A stretch of 64,000 bases of DNA from the NCBI GenBank assembly GCA_020736575.1, contig JAGPYM010000042.1, forward strand, positions 186,001 to 250,000, read 5' to 3'. The stretch is from Thelonectria olida (Eukaryota; Ascomycota; Sordariomycetes; Hypocreales; Nectriaceae). The position numbers and the translations under genes are program-made. The notes below the pieces were generated by a model. That model was not told the DNA's origin and did no database searches. It saw only the letters and a list, made by a program, of their open reading frames with translations. How positions within the stretch are numbered: the stretch's first letter is position 1; each line of letters begins with the position of its first letter. Below are positions 12,033 through 24,175 of this stretch, piece by piece.

Positions 12033-12572
12033 AGTATTCATGTAGAGCTTATTGAACTCACACGAGAACTGATCTCCAAATCCACACTCATACCAACACG
12101 AGGCAAAACACGAGCAAGATTGTCTCACAAGTCAAGAACGGGTTCCCTTAGCCACCCATCCAAGGCGCTGCACAATTCTCCCGTATAAGCACTCCCTAAG
12201 TCAGCTTGAACGCTATGCAAGCATTGTTCAATTAAAGATTTGGATTTGCAGCTAGTCGGCGACGTTGACGCGTAAGCGTAAGCATGGACTAATGTTAACT
12301 GCGGTGCTAGCCGCCCCTTCATGGCCATGTTAGGAAACCATTGAACGCATCTACCAGCTTGCGCCTCGAATGGAGTTGAACCCCACGCATGAGCTCGATC
12401 CCATTGACTTGTCCAAAAACGGCATCAATTGAACGCACTGGAGTACAATCGCAAGCCTGCGGGATCCCAAAAGATATAAAACAGCAACCAGAAGCATCTG
12501 CAAAGCAGGAACTCAGTAACTCACGCATTCAATCCATCATCTTCCCAGTCGAGCTTCTTTGTCATTTGAAAC
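12033..12572. other. Intergenic region / promoter of the secreted protein gene
   Basis: No coding frame is recognisable. A TATAAAA element lies at its 3' end. Confidence 0.5.
12475..12481 (+). promoter_or_regulatory. TATA box of the small secreted protein gene
   Basis: TATAAAA lies 92 bp before the ATG at 12573. Confidence 0.5.
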
Positions 12573-13299
12573 ATGCGTCTTTCTTGCATCCTCAGCAGCG
12601 TTGCCGCCGCCACAATCGGTGCGGCATCTGCTTCATCCCGTTGTCCGCCTTTCCCTTCCTCCATGATTGCATTCTCCAGCGAATTCCAGCAGCCAGAACC
12701 TCCCCTTGTCAAACCCGAGTTTAGAACACAGTTCATTCAGCACAAATGGTATGCAACTCGATTCGACATGGCGTAATTCCTACCTAACCACCCATAGGGA
12801 TCAAAACGTGTCTCACATTATGACGGGCTACATCGAAAACTCACCTGCGAAAGGCTTTGTCCGCGTAAATGAGGTCTTTGATGACAAACTTGCCACGTCG
12901 CTCTTCAACCACCACAACGTTACCAAGGAAGGTCTCGTGGACAATACTTTGACCACGTACGACCCTGCGGTCAAGAAACCCAACATTTGGAGAGGATATG
13001 TCAACTCGAATTACCCCATCTTTGCCAAGGACATTCTCATTACGGCTGGGGCAGTCTTCGAAGGACTAGTCCAAAGAAATTTCAATGAGGGCCTCGTCGC
13101 AGCAGTGAGTCCGCAATATCATCGGTCCTATGCTTGCTGCATGCTAACTCTTTTCCAGTGGAGCATCATGTACCAAGGAGCAATTCCAGTCACAGTCTTT
13201 GTCAACAGCTGCCATGTCGTAGTCGGCTACGACTACTTTTCCCCAGGGTTGCGAACTCGGGTGGTTACAGAGTTCTTCAACACTCGCGCTGAGGCTTGA
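12573..13299 (+). CDS. Small secreted protein of unknown function
   Basis: Exons 12573-12748, 12798-13104 and 13159-13299 give 624 nt and 207 aa. Introns are 12749-12797 (GTATGC, CCTAAC, TAG) and 13105-13158 (GTGAGT, GCTAAC, CAG). The N-terminus is a clear signal peptide (MRLSCILSSVAAATIGAASA). The mature part is single-domain, with few Cys, and contains HIMTGYIENSPAKGFVRVNE and NVTKEGLVDNTL. I have seen similar hypothetical proteins in fungi but know no function. Size and secretion make it an effector-like or surface protein candidate. A clear TATA box and two canonical introns support a functional gene. Confidence 0.75.
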
Positions 13300-13423
13300 G
13301 TTCAGTCTATTTGGTTGTTACTGAACAACAGCAAACTCGGTTCACCGAGATCAAAGCCATATTTCTTCCTTTCTCAATCCTCTTTTGTTAATATTAAAGA
13401 ATACTAGCTCCCTGTCATCTTTT

Positions 13424-14946
13424 CTAGAAAACTTCTTGACTCAATTCAACGTTGCTTCTTAGCCTCTCGTGTGCCCACAGTTCATGCAAGTCTGCCTTTA
13501 CTCTTTCTGATATAAGAAATCCATTCTGAGATACTCGAGCAAGCAAGCGCGAGGTTTGGTCACGTTGACATGCCGCAATGGCACTCGCCCCAGCCATTCT
13601 CAGCGGGAATAGCAGTAACAGTCCGGGGATGCTTGATACCTTGAGGATTGCCTCTGATAAGGCCAGTACAGCATCGACATGCGTGCTGACATCGTCTGTG
13701 GTTAGCTGGGGAATTTGCTGCTCGTCCCAACAGTTGTAAAAGGTGTAATTCCTACAAAGAAACAACGCGAGGGCATGGTAGTTGGTGAGGGCTAGGTTGA
13801 GGTATGAATTTAAGCGATCTGGGTGCAGTGTTGCGTGGTCATGCCAGCATTGAAGCTGGCGCCGGATACGCATCCCTTCGTTGGCAAGTTCGTGTATTAT
13901 TGGGTGACCAGGCCGCAGTTCTTGCGGGATACTCTCGATATGGTCAAAGAATCTACTTCAGGATTAGAAATTAGTGAATCAAGATGCACATTTCGAAGTT
14001 TGCCTTTTACTAAAGGAAGCCATCCTGACGAGAGCTCCAAGGCCCGTCTCGATTGGATCTGCGAGACTCGGGGCTAGATGATTGTGGCATTTCAGCCACA
14101 TGGCTTGTGAGAGAAACGTATCCTCCCCATAGAGTACGGCCCTGTTAGCTTCAAGTTGACGAAATGCTTCAAACAGCCTGCTGCGAAGTTGGCCTGTTTG
14201 AGCTGTCGGTCCAAGAGACTGGACTATCCTTGATGTGCCGTACAACATATGTTTGACCCATCGTTCGCCGGATGTTTCGGACATTAGCTAAGAGGGAGGT
14301 TACCATGATGAGTTGTTTCTTTATTCTGCTAGTTGCATACCTCAAAGAGCCCAAGAAGAAAGGTGCACCAAAGCACTCCGTCGGATTGCAGTGCACCTGA
14401 TGCCTGCAGTAGATGCTGAAGATTTCGGATCGATGTTCCATATGATCTGAAGGCGATGCTGTGTGGTAATTGTCGCTGAGAGCATGTTCTTACGTGCGAT
14501 CGCCGACTGGCATCCAGGGCGCCAATGGCAATCACTGCTTCACGCAGCGGAGGGCATGTTTCGGTTAGAGGGAGAAGTGCGCATGTCACGCTCGCAAAGT
14601 CCTGTGTGAACTCGCAGCGTTTGATGAATAAGGCAAAGTAATCAAAGTATAGCAAATCAGCCTGTCTGTCGACTTGCACGGGTAACTCGACTGCTTGGCT
14701 AGCCTGCTGGGAGGGTGTACATCTGACGAACTGGAGCTTATCCGTTGGGGCAGTTTGGGGCACACATGATTTTTTGGTGCGGATGCAGTATTCGCAAGGG
14801 AGACCGCCCTGACACTATTCCAATTGAGTAAGCTGGGGCGAAACCTAGGGACGAAGCGTTCTTCTAACCTTGATGCGTCGCTTTGCGCATGGTTGACAGC
14901 GTGAGAGTCTTTTCCGTTTGTCTAGTGGGCCAAGGGATCGCTTCAT
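13424..14946 (-). CDS. Zn(II)2Cys6 transcription factor (short)
   Basis: Exons 14869-14946, 14341-14814, 14004-14287 and 13424-13952 give 1365 nt and 454 aa from ATG 14944-14946 (MKRSLGPLDK). The frame is open upstream to 15084, so a start up to 46 codons earlier is possible. Intron 14815-14868 splits the zinc cluster; joined, it reads CQPCAKRRIKCQGGLPC with two more Cys, spacing x2-x6-x5-x2-x6. Intron 14288-14340 joins LLGLFE to LMSETSGERWVKHMLYG, a typical fungal regulator segment. The last intron (13953-14003) needs a GC donor (AG|GCAAAC, branch CACTAAT) to give SKRFFDHIESIPQEL; no GT donor keeps the frame. It has no obvious target, though the secreted protein gene ends close by, tail to tail. 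Confidence 0.78.
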
Positions 14947-15897
14947 GTCGGGTGGCTGCATTTGCGAGATCTGGGCTACTCTGGCATGCAAAGAGAAGTT
15001 GACTTGACACGCCAGCCCATCATGTTCCAACATGAGCCGTTGTCTGAGGTTGAAGTGCTCAAGCTGGGAGGGAAGACGCATCAACTCTCAGCTCTCAGTC
15101 CGCGTCAGCTCCACCAACTCAAATCAGGAAATAATCGAGCGCGCCTCCACACCGAGTGTGGGTGGGTCTGGTAGGCAGGAGCTGGTGTGGTATTTATGTC
15201 AGCCCTCTCCCATTTGTGCCCTGCATATTTTGCATCGTTCCAGAGGTAACTGCTAGTGGGCAGGTACTTCGTATGCATGTAACGAGGAGTATGGCGCAGC
15301 TTTATACAGTGCATGCACAGTAAAACTCTGAGCACGACGTGTCGCAGGGGGTTTCGGCCCGCGGAATAATCCGACGTTTTGAGGCACACTAAACATGAGA
15401 ACGCGACCAAGAGAGAAGTCGTCACATGACTAGTCCCGTGATCTAGCGATCAAATACGGAGCCTTTCTGTAGGGTACCTCACAAGACGCAAGAAGACAGT
15501 CACACAAGAGAAAACAGTCACTCACGGCCCTTCTTCTACATTTTGCATAAACACCTTTCCAGTCCTTTCCCCTTTTTATTACTTTAGCTTCTGTCTGAAT
15601 TACCTAGCTAGGGCAGCTAAACAACAGCTCTGGGCAGGTCGCGTAATAAAAGTCGCATATCTAGCTTTAATAAATCGGCGAAACAGTTCTAAAGGTCAGC
15701 AAGGTCAGACAAGAGATTCTTCGAAGCTTGTTCTATTACTACTACAATAATCAGCATAACCTGTTAAAGCCCAACCCTGCTAGTCATATCATAGTATCCT
15801 TTCCGTTTTTCATCAACATATTCTCAACATAGTAACTTGCTTATTTCCACAACGCTATAAACGCTATACCTAACCCACAACTAGACTTCTCTTCCAC
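14947..15897. other. Intergenic region
   Basis: This holds the promoter of the regulator and the 3' flank of the PAD-like gene. The part from about 15540 to 15860 is moderately AT-rich. No gene seen. Confidence 0.5.
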
Positions 15898-17748
15898 TCA
15901 CTCCCACCAAGCGATATCAGTCTGGCGCAACGTATTCGAACCACAATGCACCTCCCCAGAGCTCAAATGGTGACTCAAATAATCATCAATAAACGTGACA
16001 TTCATGCCCGCCTTGGCGTATGCAGCGACAACCTTCTCAGCAAAGACATCCACCCCGTTGACAACTGGGCCCCATTGCTTCGGGCTCAGATACTGATGGC
16101 CAATAACGATCCCATTGACGGCACCAGGCGTAAATGACACCAGTTGGCGCTCATCCTTTGTCACGGGCGCCCAGTACACAGCCAGTCCATCAGGCCGGAC
16201 AAAGGGAGGAGCCCCCGAAACGTCATGGTAAAGCACGGGGACACGAATGACATCCTCACGGTCCAGCGGTACTTCGGATAAGAGTATGTCTAGATTCGCG
16301 TCGATGTGCTTCTGCGCATATGCGTTTGATTCGATAAAGGTAGTGTTTTCGAGGGCGTCGAGAATGGTCATATTCAGGTTCTCAATTGGATATTCGTATC
16401 CAAAGGATTCCACTTGAGACTCATCAAAGCTGATAACGGGAGCATCGCCGTGTCCGTCAGTCTTGGCCTTCTCGAGGATTTCCAAAGCGCTCCGCGTATC
16501 AGCAATACCGATGGTGAAGCCAAGCTCATTGTCATAAGGCAGAAACTGGACAAACTCGTCCACGTGGCCAACAACGAGCCAGCCCGTCTCGAGGACCAGC
16601 GGCGATTGTACCCCTTGGCCGTACAAGAGGTCTCTTACCGGCTGAGAAGTCATCATGTCCCAATGCTTTCCAAAAATGACACGGCCCGCCTTGTAGAGCA
16701 CACCGCGCTTCGATCGGTGCGGTGGGATAGTCTCGACGTTTCCATAGCTATCAATCGTGTTGTACCCGAAGCCAGTGCCTGTGGAACTCCCAGGCTGGAA
16801 TCCGCCAACGCCGGGGCCACGGAGCTGCTCAAAGATCTGGCGGCCTCCTGTGCGAGTTGATTGGGCTGAGCGCATCATGATGCGAATAGCAATGGGGCCC
16901 CTGGGTCCCGGCATGCTCGCGTACGCGGGCTCCAATATGTCTTGGGCCCAGATATCACTGGACTGATTGAAGAGCAACAGCGGATCCTCGACGCCGACAA
17001 TGTCTCTGGCATCATCAAGCTGGCTGACGAAATATTGCTGAATTGGATTACTCTCATTCGCCGCGGTGCTGACGATGGTCTCGACCCGCTGAAGGTGATG
17101 GTGAGTCAGAACTGGAGCCACCTTCAGCGCAACCTCATCACGGGCTATTTCGGTGCCATCGGTCACTTCGAAGCGGACTGTGACAGTCCCGTCCCAGACA
17201 CTGGCATCCTTGACGAACTCGCGCCCGTCGATTCCGAGGGTAAGTCCGGTGCGAAGTTGAGTGGCATTGAAGAAGAGCTGCTGGTCGACATGGCGCCATG
17301 AGGACGTGGTGTTGGGCTCGGAGAGGTTTTCAAGCAAAAAGATGCGAACTCGCTCATACGCGGCCCTCGGCGTAGCAAATACATGGGCAGTAGCATCATC
17401 GGAGACGTTCATCGGCATCGTTCTGAGAGGTGCCACATACTCCGGGGCTAGAAGAAGGTGTCCAGAGCCGTCGCTGCAGTACGCGAGCTCATCGTTGCTC
17501 AGGGGCACGTCGTTGAGGTCTGTATTGGGACAGCGACGATGCTTGTCACCAACATTGGGCAAGTAGATGGCGCCGCGCTGTGCAGTCCAGAATGCCTTGC
17601 CGGCCACGTCCGAGTCACCCTCGACGTCGACGACTCCATCGCGGTTGGTGTCGGCGCGAATGTCGGGTTTCAAAGCTGCCACTGCTGGGGCGACGAAGCC
17701 GGCCTGGAAGGCGAGGGCAAGGGCAAAGAAACGAGAAGGTTGCAACAT
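15898..17748 (-). CDS. Secreted peptidylarginine deiminase (PAD)-like protein
   Basis: A single exon of 616 aa. Residues 1-24 form a signal peptide ending in APAVAA. Residues about 29-65 match the start of the PAD middle domain, with a calcium-loop-like DTNRDGVVD and FWTAQRGAIYLPN. The C-terminal catalytic domain carries all four catalytic positions of vertebrate PADs: Asp in DIWAQD (D270), His and Asp in VVGHVDEF (H395, D397) and Cys in SSGEVHCGSN (C602). PADs convert peptidyl-arginine to citrulline with calcium. The N-terminal cupredoxin-like PAD domain of animals is absent, as in bacterial and other fungal forms. Many N-x-S/T sites fit an extracellular enzyme. It is head to head with a secreted amidase gene. 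Family call is strong; activity and substrate are inferred. Confidence 0.9.
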   Translation of the reverse strand: MLQPSRFFALALAFQAGFVAPAVAALKPDIRADTNRDGVVDVEGDSDVAGKAFWTAQRGAIYLPNVGDKHRRCPNTDLNDVPLSNDELAYCSDGSGHLLLAPEYVAPLRTMPMNVSDDATAHVFATPRAAYERVRIFLLENLSEPNTTSSWRHVDQQLFFNATQLRTGLTLGIDGREFVKDASVWDGTVTVRFEVTDGTEIARDEVALKVAPVLTHHHLQRVETIVSTAANESNPIQQYFVSQLDDARDIVGVEDPLLLFNQSSDIWAQDILEPAYASMPGPRGPIAIRIMMRSAQSTRTGGRQIFEQLRGPGVGGFQPGSSTGTGFGYNTIDSYGNVETIPPHRSKRGVLYKAGRVIFGKHWDMMTSQPVRDLLYGQGVQSPLVLETGWLVVGHVDEFVQFLPYDNELGFTIGIADTRSALEILEKAKTDGHGDAPVISFDESQVESFGYEYPIENLNMTILDALENTTFIESNAYAQKHIDANLDILLSEVPLDREDVIRVPVLYHDVSGAPPFVRPDGLAVYWAPVTKDERQLVSFTPGAVNGIVIGHQYLSPKQWGPVVNGVDVFAEKVVAAYAKAGMNVTFIDDYLSHHLSSGEVHCGSNTLRQTDIAWWE

Positions 17749-19472
17749 CGCGAAGACAGAGACAATTTGCTTTGTCGATTGGCGTTTTCCAGAGTGAAGG
17801 ACGGTTCAGGTGGCGGTGACTGCTGCTGTTTCCAGGTGCCTTTGATGGCATTTCAAAGCCCTTTATGTATTCATGTCATCCATCGAGACAGAGAACACAA
17901 TTTCGACAACTCTAAAGCGTTTAGATCTAATCTCTTTTCGTGCGTTGGTGTTATCTCTCTGTTTTGCTTGCCTGGGGCTGTGTTCTTGGAGTGTTAGCAA
18001 TAGTAATGAAAAATTGTTCAAGTCGTCTGCACACATTGATCATTCTTTGATAACGTATCTTGACTTGGGCTTGGCGTTCTGCTACGCTCGACCTACCGTC
18101 TCTTGTATCATTCACGACCTAGGTGCCCAAGACCCGGAGTAGGAACGCAGAGTTCCTTATCACCAATAGGGTACTAATTCGGTCGTCACCTCACGCGGCG
18201 TGGGGTATCAACCAAATCTGCCTATGAAGCACCTCTAATGCCCTTGGTCGAGTTGAGCCCCTCGTAATGTCTTCGACCGTAAGGAGCATGGATATTCAAC
18301 GGTAATGGTCTGACCTCTCAAAGGATCTTGATGTAGTAATGGCTGCTGGGATTGGACACTTCCTAGTCCAACCAATGGACGCCAACCCTGCTAATTGAGT
18401 TCATACCGTAAATCTACCTCTCCCATCATGTTCGTGCTTCAATTACCTTGACAGGCAGTGGGGGCGGGGTTGGAAGTGATGTTTCCTTAGAACCGTCAGC
18501 CGGTTGCATGTGCAGCGTTGCATCACATGGGTTCCAATCGAACGACACCGGAAGAACCCATAAAAGCGAACTTGGTTATTGGATGCTGGAGCTACCCCAT
18601 GATTGCTTGTTTCCGATCAGATAACATCCAATGGAGTCCTCACTAGAAACCCCAATAGATATCTGAGTGACCCAAACTCATCTTCCTCGTTATCTATTGT
18701 GGGGCGGAAGTTTCCGGAGGTTGGCGCAGCATAAACTGGAGTATGCCGTGGGCTGGGGTTCTTTGCTTTGTGCAGGGTTGCTGAACTGGGTCGTGAACTT
18801 GTCACTCACCCGGCTACCAACCCGAGTGGCCGCGGTTACTCGTTCTCTTCCCCTTCGGCCACGACTGATGCGGGGAGATTGCTCCGATCCGTTGTTCAAC
18901 AGGGATGGCGAAGAGGGAAGGCCTCTAACCCCTCTTTTCGGATAGCTCGCTATCATGGCTGTTATGGATAATGCTCGTTCCATGACACATGGAATCGTTG
19001 CGTGGGATCAAGGGAGTGTTGGTCCAGATATTCTCTCGAACATTTGGTCTCTGTCATCATAGTGTCCTTGGCTCAAACGAAAGATAAGCGGTAATGACAA
19101 CGGAAGTTGGTCGATCACCTCTTGAGAACTGATGTCTTCGATGACCGCTTTCAGGCATCCTGATTTCCTGGTATCAGCCGTTCGAGTGTGGACTTCCATG
19201 ATAAAAAAGATAGTGAAATCGACTTGTCAAGAATATTAGAACTTGTGAAAAAGATAACAAGTGCAAAGTCAATCGCATGACCAACTTGATCTCCGGGAAA
19301 AATATGCAGCCAAGGACTAATATAAACCTTTCCAAGTAGGATAAAGCACATTTCACGGGCTGAAGATTGTATAATAGTAGCTACTCCCTTGTTGAAGTAG
19401 GCACTGGATCGTCAACATCATCAAAGTCTTCACTATTCATTGTCGAAAGACAAGCTTCACTATCTGAACACC
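17749..19472. other. 1.7-kb divergent intergenic region
   Basis: This lies between the start codons of the PAD-like gene and the amidase gene. ORFs of up to 97 codons overlap each other and look like chance. It should contain both promoters. No relic of a third gene is recognisable. Confidence 0.5.
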
Positions 19473-21642
19473 ATGTCTCGTCATATGTGCCTTGCAGTAT
19501 TGGCGTTGACCCAGCTCATCATGCTAGTAGTTGGAGTTCCTCTGGCGGCAAGTACCTTTCATACAGATGAGAACGTTGAAGGAATCCGTCTAATTGGATA
19601 CTTAACAGGGCTTGAGCATTGTAGAAGCGACCATTGAGGACTTGCAAAGGGCCCTGAGTTCTGGCCAGATCAATGCCGTTCAATTGCTCGCAAAGCACCT
19701 TCATCGGGTCGCACAGTTCGATAGGCGAGGTCCGCGCCTGAACGCCATTCCCGTCATCCACCTCTCAGTGTTTGAGGATGCACAAGCGTCGGATGACTTT
19801 CGCGCCAGCTCGAACGGCAGCATTAGATCCCTTCTCGAGGGCATCCCGTTTACAGTAAAGGATAGTTACATGCTGGCGGGACTCCCCGTTGCCGCTGGAT
19901 CTCCTGCCTTTGAGAATCTCACTGCCCACCACGATGCCTTCACCGTCTCTCAACTTCGCAGTCACGGTGCTCTTCCGCTGGGCAAGACAACAATGCCTCC
20001 GATGGCTAATGGTGGCATGCAGCGGGGTCTGTACGGAAGGGCTGAAAGCCCATACAACAGAGCCTACCTCACCGCGGCTATGGGATCCGGCTCATCCAAT
20101 GGCTGTGGAACGTCTACGGCGTCAAGCATGGCAGTTTTTGGAATGGCAGAGGAGACTGTATCATCAGGGAGATCGCCAGCTTCAAACAACGGGCTCGTGG
20201 CTTACACGCCCTCTCGAGGTCTTCTTTCCATACGTGGAAATTGGCCTCTCAGTCCAGTCGCAGACGTTGTCGTTCCACACACGAGAACCGTCAAAGACAT
20301 GCTGGCTGTCTTGGATGTCTTGGTGACCGAAGATGAGGACACAACCGGCGATTTCTGGCGAGGACAGCACTTCATCAGCCTTCCCAATTTGGAAACTGTA
20401 CGGCCGCCCTCGTTCTTGAACCTGGCCGACGCATATTCACTGAAAGGAAAGCGTATCGGAGTTCCTCGGATGTTCATTGGGGAACTCGACCCGGCCGCGC
20501 AACCCGTATACATCCGAGAAACAGTCCGTGAGCTCTGGGACAACGCCCGCATCACCTTGGAATCTCTAGGTGCCGTTGTTAAAGAAGTGGATTTCCCTCT
20601 GGTGACCAATCACGAGGTACCCCCGGTAGCAGTCGAGGTCGATACAGATTATCCATTGCCTTCTTACTTCAACGGCAGCTCTGGGCCCGATAACCTTGCG
20701 TCATATGCATGGGACGACTTTTTACAAATGGTCAATGACACTGGCAGCGTGACCACAATCACCGAGGTTGATCCTGCTCAAATCTTCCCACAGCTCCCTG
20801 GCACCCTCCCAGATCGCTATGGAAACCGCTTTGGCAACCGAACGGCCTCAAATACCGATTACGTCGACGGCGCGAAGGACAGGAATGGCACCATCTTCGA
20901 GCTCCCTAATCTAGGCCCTTGGCTGAGCGATTTGGAGGCACGCCGCAAGAGAGACTTGGAGGATTGGATGGACGATAACTCCCTCGACCTCGTCGTGTGG
21001 CCTGCCGCCGGTGATGTTGGTCTCGAGGACGCAGAAGTCAATGACTTTGCTGCCTGGCTCACTTGGCGAAACGGTGTGGCCAGGTCGTATGGAAACTTTG
21101 CCATCCGCCAGCTAGGTGTGCCAACAGTCAGTGTCAATATGGGCACCATGAGAGACACAAGGATGCCCATGGGTTTGACGTTTGCCTCCAAGGCGTATGA
21201 TGACAAGGCTCTTCTGAGCTATGCTTATGCCTTTGAGACTGGGCACAGCACGGGGCGTTTTATGCCTCCTCGGACTCCAGCTTTAGAGACTGATATCATT
21301 CAAAGGAGGTATATACGGAACACAACCTCTTTCCGCCAGCCCCCCATTCTCAAGGCCGAGGCAAGCAGGGTTGATGAGGGAACGATACTGATTTCCGGCA
21401 GTCTAGAGACGGATGTCTGTTGTCAAGCTGAGGTACTTCTGGAGATCTATATTGATGGCGTTTCCGTTGGCTTTGTGCCAGTAGCGGACAATGAATTCTC
21501 GGTAGTGGCAGGGATCAGTCTCGAGTTTGAAGGACCGTCTCGATTTCATGAGGTTAACATTCCAGATCAGAGTTTGGCTATGATTGTTGTTGTTGCGACT
21601 GCAGCAAATGGGCGCTCGGCTGGTAAGCTTTTGTTCGCGTGA
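19473..21642 (+). CDS. Secreted amidase-signature hydrolase
   Basis: Exon 1 (19473-19547) encodes a signal peptide (MSRHMCLAVLALTQLIMLVV and on); exon 2 (19609-21642) carries the enzyme; together 2109 nt and 702 aa. The intron 19548-19608 is GC-AG with a perfect GCAAGT donor, branch TCTAAT and CAG; no GT donor preserves frame. The amidase signature is complete: catalytic Lys in PFTVKDSY (about residue 109), the cis-Ser region GSGSSNG (about 184-190), and the nucleophile region ETVSSGRSPASNNG (about 207-220), followed by AYTPSRG. These enzymes hydrolyse C-N bonds of amides. The protein is longer than usual, with a C-terminal extension after about residue 600 that I do not recognise. A short degraded copy of its signature region lies at 27525-27610. 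Confidence 0.88.
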
Positions 21643-22313
21643 TGAAGATGGGTAGAGTTTATATTTCAAGGAATGAAACTGGTTTCGGGAATGGTAATGT
21701 ATTCATGTCTCGAGATTAAATACATGCCCGTGACAAAACTGTGCTTTATGGCCTCTTTGCCAGCAGCTCGCCATTGATGGAGCGGACAGCTTCTACAAAA
21801 ATAGAACACGAGGAACCATTGGCTCCTAAGGAGTGCAGTAGGGAGAGGAGGCCCCTGAAGGAACAGGTCTTGCTTTTCCATTCGACCGACGTTGCTTACA
21901 ACAGTCAAAGGGATAAAATTCAAGGGATCAGACCTGAGACCTCGCCAGTTCGCCCCTCTGTACCATCCAGCTGCATAGAACTCTCCACAACATTTTGCTG
22001 CCTAGCCGAACACCTCCAGCGACCACGTCTTCATCCCGTCTTCAGCTGTACCTATGCAGCAGCCAATTTGCTGTCATTTACCTTGAGAAACGAAAGGAAC
22101 TGGGTTTATACATCTTGTGTATTATTCCTGTACCTGCCCTCCTCGCTAACCCGCCTGGCTTCAACGCACCGTGCTGGATTACACCTGACTATCTGAAGGA
22201 GAAATGAAAGAAAGGAATGAACGATACTATTCGTCATATGATAGCAGTCATTGTCACGTTATAAGACACTATTCCAACCTTAAGACGTCTGCTGTCGAAT
22301 GAATTTCCCCCGT
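21643..22313. other. Intergenic, convergent gene ends
   Basis: Overlapping short ORFs only; no recognisable product. Confidence 0.5.
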
Positions 22314-22967
22314 TCAGACACGGCAGTGGACATCAGGCGGCGACGCTGGATCCCTAATATCAGGCAATGCAACATCCAATAAAGTGCAGCGCTTGTCAGC
22401 AGGAGCATATTGGACCGTGACGCATTTTCCACCATCTGTCACAGTAGTAGTTGAACATCGAGCCAAACACTGCCGCAGATTCACGTTCTGTACCTCGTCA
22501 GAACGGAACGCAACAAATCCGTTTAAGCACCCTGGAATTCCACAGATCGGGCGACACACGCCCGAAGTGCACGTCGATCCGGGCCGACACTACATACGTG
22601 CCACATTAGCAATCTGCCGCTTTCATTGCGAATACAGGGGTTGACTTACAACAGTGCCACACCGTCCACAATTCTTGTTGTCTGTACTCGTGTCGGCACA
22701 CGCGCCCTTGCATAGTTGTTCCCTAGAAGAGTAGGGTTTCAGAGGGCCGCATTCGTAGCAGGGCCCTTTATCTTGGACAGCAAGGCTCGCGCAGTCTGCT
22801 TCAGCTTTTGGAAAGTGTGCCGCACACCATCGTGCACACTGCCTGTTGCGCCCTCCGCCAACCACACTGGTCACTTCGCCTTTTAATCAGCAATGGCATA
22901 CAGAATCCCCCACGCGTTTTGCATACTTACCACATGCAAGTAAAATGAGTATTAAGAGTTTGCCCAT
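22314..22967 (-). CDS. Cys-rich small secreted protein
   Basis: Exons 22931-22967, 22650-22879 and 22314-22589 give 543 nt and 180 aa. Introns are 22880-22930 (GTAAGT, GCTGATT, AAG) and 22590-22649 (GTAAGT, GCTAAT, TAG). The N-terminus (MGKLLILILLACG) is a short signal sequence. The mature protein has about 19 Cys. Its middle, NKNCGRCGTVCRPGSTCTSG, is the NCGxCGxxCxxGxxCxxGxC repeat found in fungal secreted proteins, sometimes compared with STIG1-like domains; the C-terminal part has evenly spaced Cys. Disulfide-rich and small, it may act outside the cell (wall, host interface or competitor interaction). Function is not known. Confidence 0.75.
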
Positions 22968-23314
22968 CGTCGGAGGGGTAAGCAAGTTCAGCTTTCTAGA
23001 GTTACAGACACCATGCAAAAATCCGGTGGGAATTGTCTTTATGCCTGCCTCTGCGCAACCAGCTGCGGCTGAGAAGTATGTCACTCCGACTGCACAAATG
23101 GACGACTGAAACTTTAACGCCTTGAACACGACTTCAGCTGATGATGCGTCTTGCAAGCTGAAATATTATGGTCATATGAGCGTCGCAACCTAGTTTAAAG
23201 CAAGCCTCAAGACCGAATACCTGGCGACTATGGAAGAGCGTTGCCGAAGAGCCGAGAAAGTAGGGACACTGCAACTCCCACGTCATTTATACAGATTACA
23301 CGCACGCATACTAA

Positions 23315-23482
23315 CAGTGGCTCCAAGCAAATTCTGAGGGACAAATCGAAGAGCCCGAAGAACACCAGATCCGTCTGAGCATGCAGAATCTGCGCGTGGA
23401 AGATGGAGACTTTGCCGTCAATGGAGACATCTCCCGTCCAGGAGATCCAGAAAAGGATAAGATTATTGAATATGCGTCATAA
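23315..23482 (+). pseudogene. Coding-like fragment of unknown origin
   Basis: Read in frame from the TGG at 23315, about 50 codons translate to an acidic, gene-like peptide (EEPEEHQIRLSMQNLRVEDG, then FAVNGDISRPGDPEKDKI) ending at a TAA. There is no clear start. Further codons downstream drift into an AT-rich block. It may be the last exon of a gene destroyed by the neighbouring repeat. Confidence 0.25.
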
Positions 23483-23764
23483 CTGCTTGTGACAGCGGCG
23501 ACCGCTAGAGACATTTAAGATTTTGCCAAGGAGTCAGAGGCAAACGATGTGGAAAGATATCAGCGGTATATCAACTATTTAGAGAACCCATTCGTTGTAA
23601 AACGACATCGAAGACTTATCAAAGGCTTACTCGGGCAAAAGTTTTCTCGCAGCCAATTAAGGACCATCCCTTTAAATGACTTAACCGATGTCTACTTCTA
23701 TAAATTAATGAAAATCCGTCTTTTGTATTATCCCTACAGCCGGCATTTTAAAATACAATTTAAC

Positions 23765-24175
23765 TTTGGAAAAATAGAAATAAAAAGAGAAATAGTTAAA
23801 AAATAAAATAAAATAAAAAATAAAAATAAAAATAATAATAATTAAATTTAAAAGAAAAAAATGAATTTTTAAAAAATTAAAAGAAATATAATTAATAAAT
23901 AAGATTAAAAATATAAAAAAAATATATATTAAATTTAAAAAGTAATAAAATTAAATTTTAATACTTATATAATTTAAAATTTAATAAAATAAATAATAAA
24001 AGCTATTATAATTATAAAATTAATTATAAGTTTATTAAACATTTAACTATTAATATATAAATATTTTTAAGAAATTTAAATTAAAAAATATAAGAAAAGC
24101 TAGTTAAAAAAGATTAAAATGCCCTTATTATATATATAGGGCAGTTATAATATTATTATATTAAATTCTTAAGTA
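23765..24175. repeat. AT-rich RIP-like block 2
   Basis: Nearly pure A+T with long A runs, entered gradually from about 23680. No reading frame is present. I see no clear similarity to the large block at 53-56.5 kb. Confidence 0.7.
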
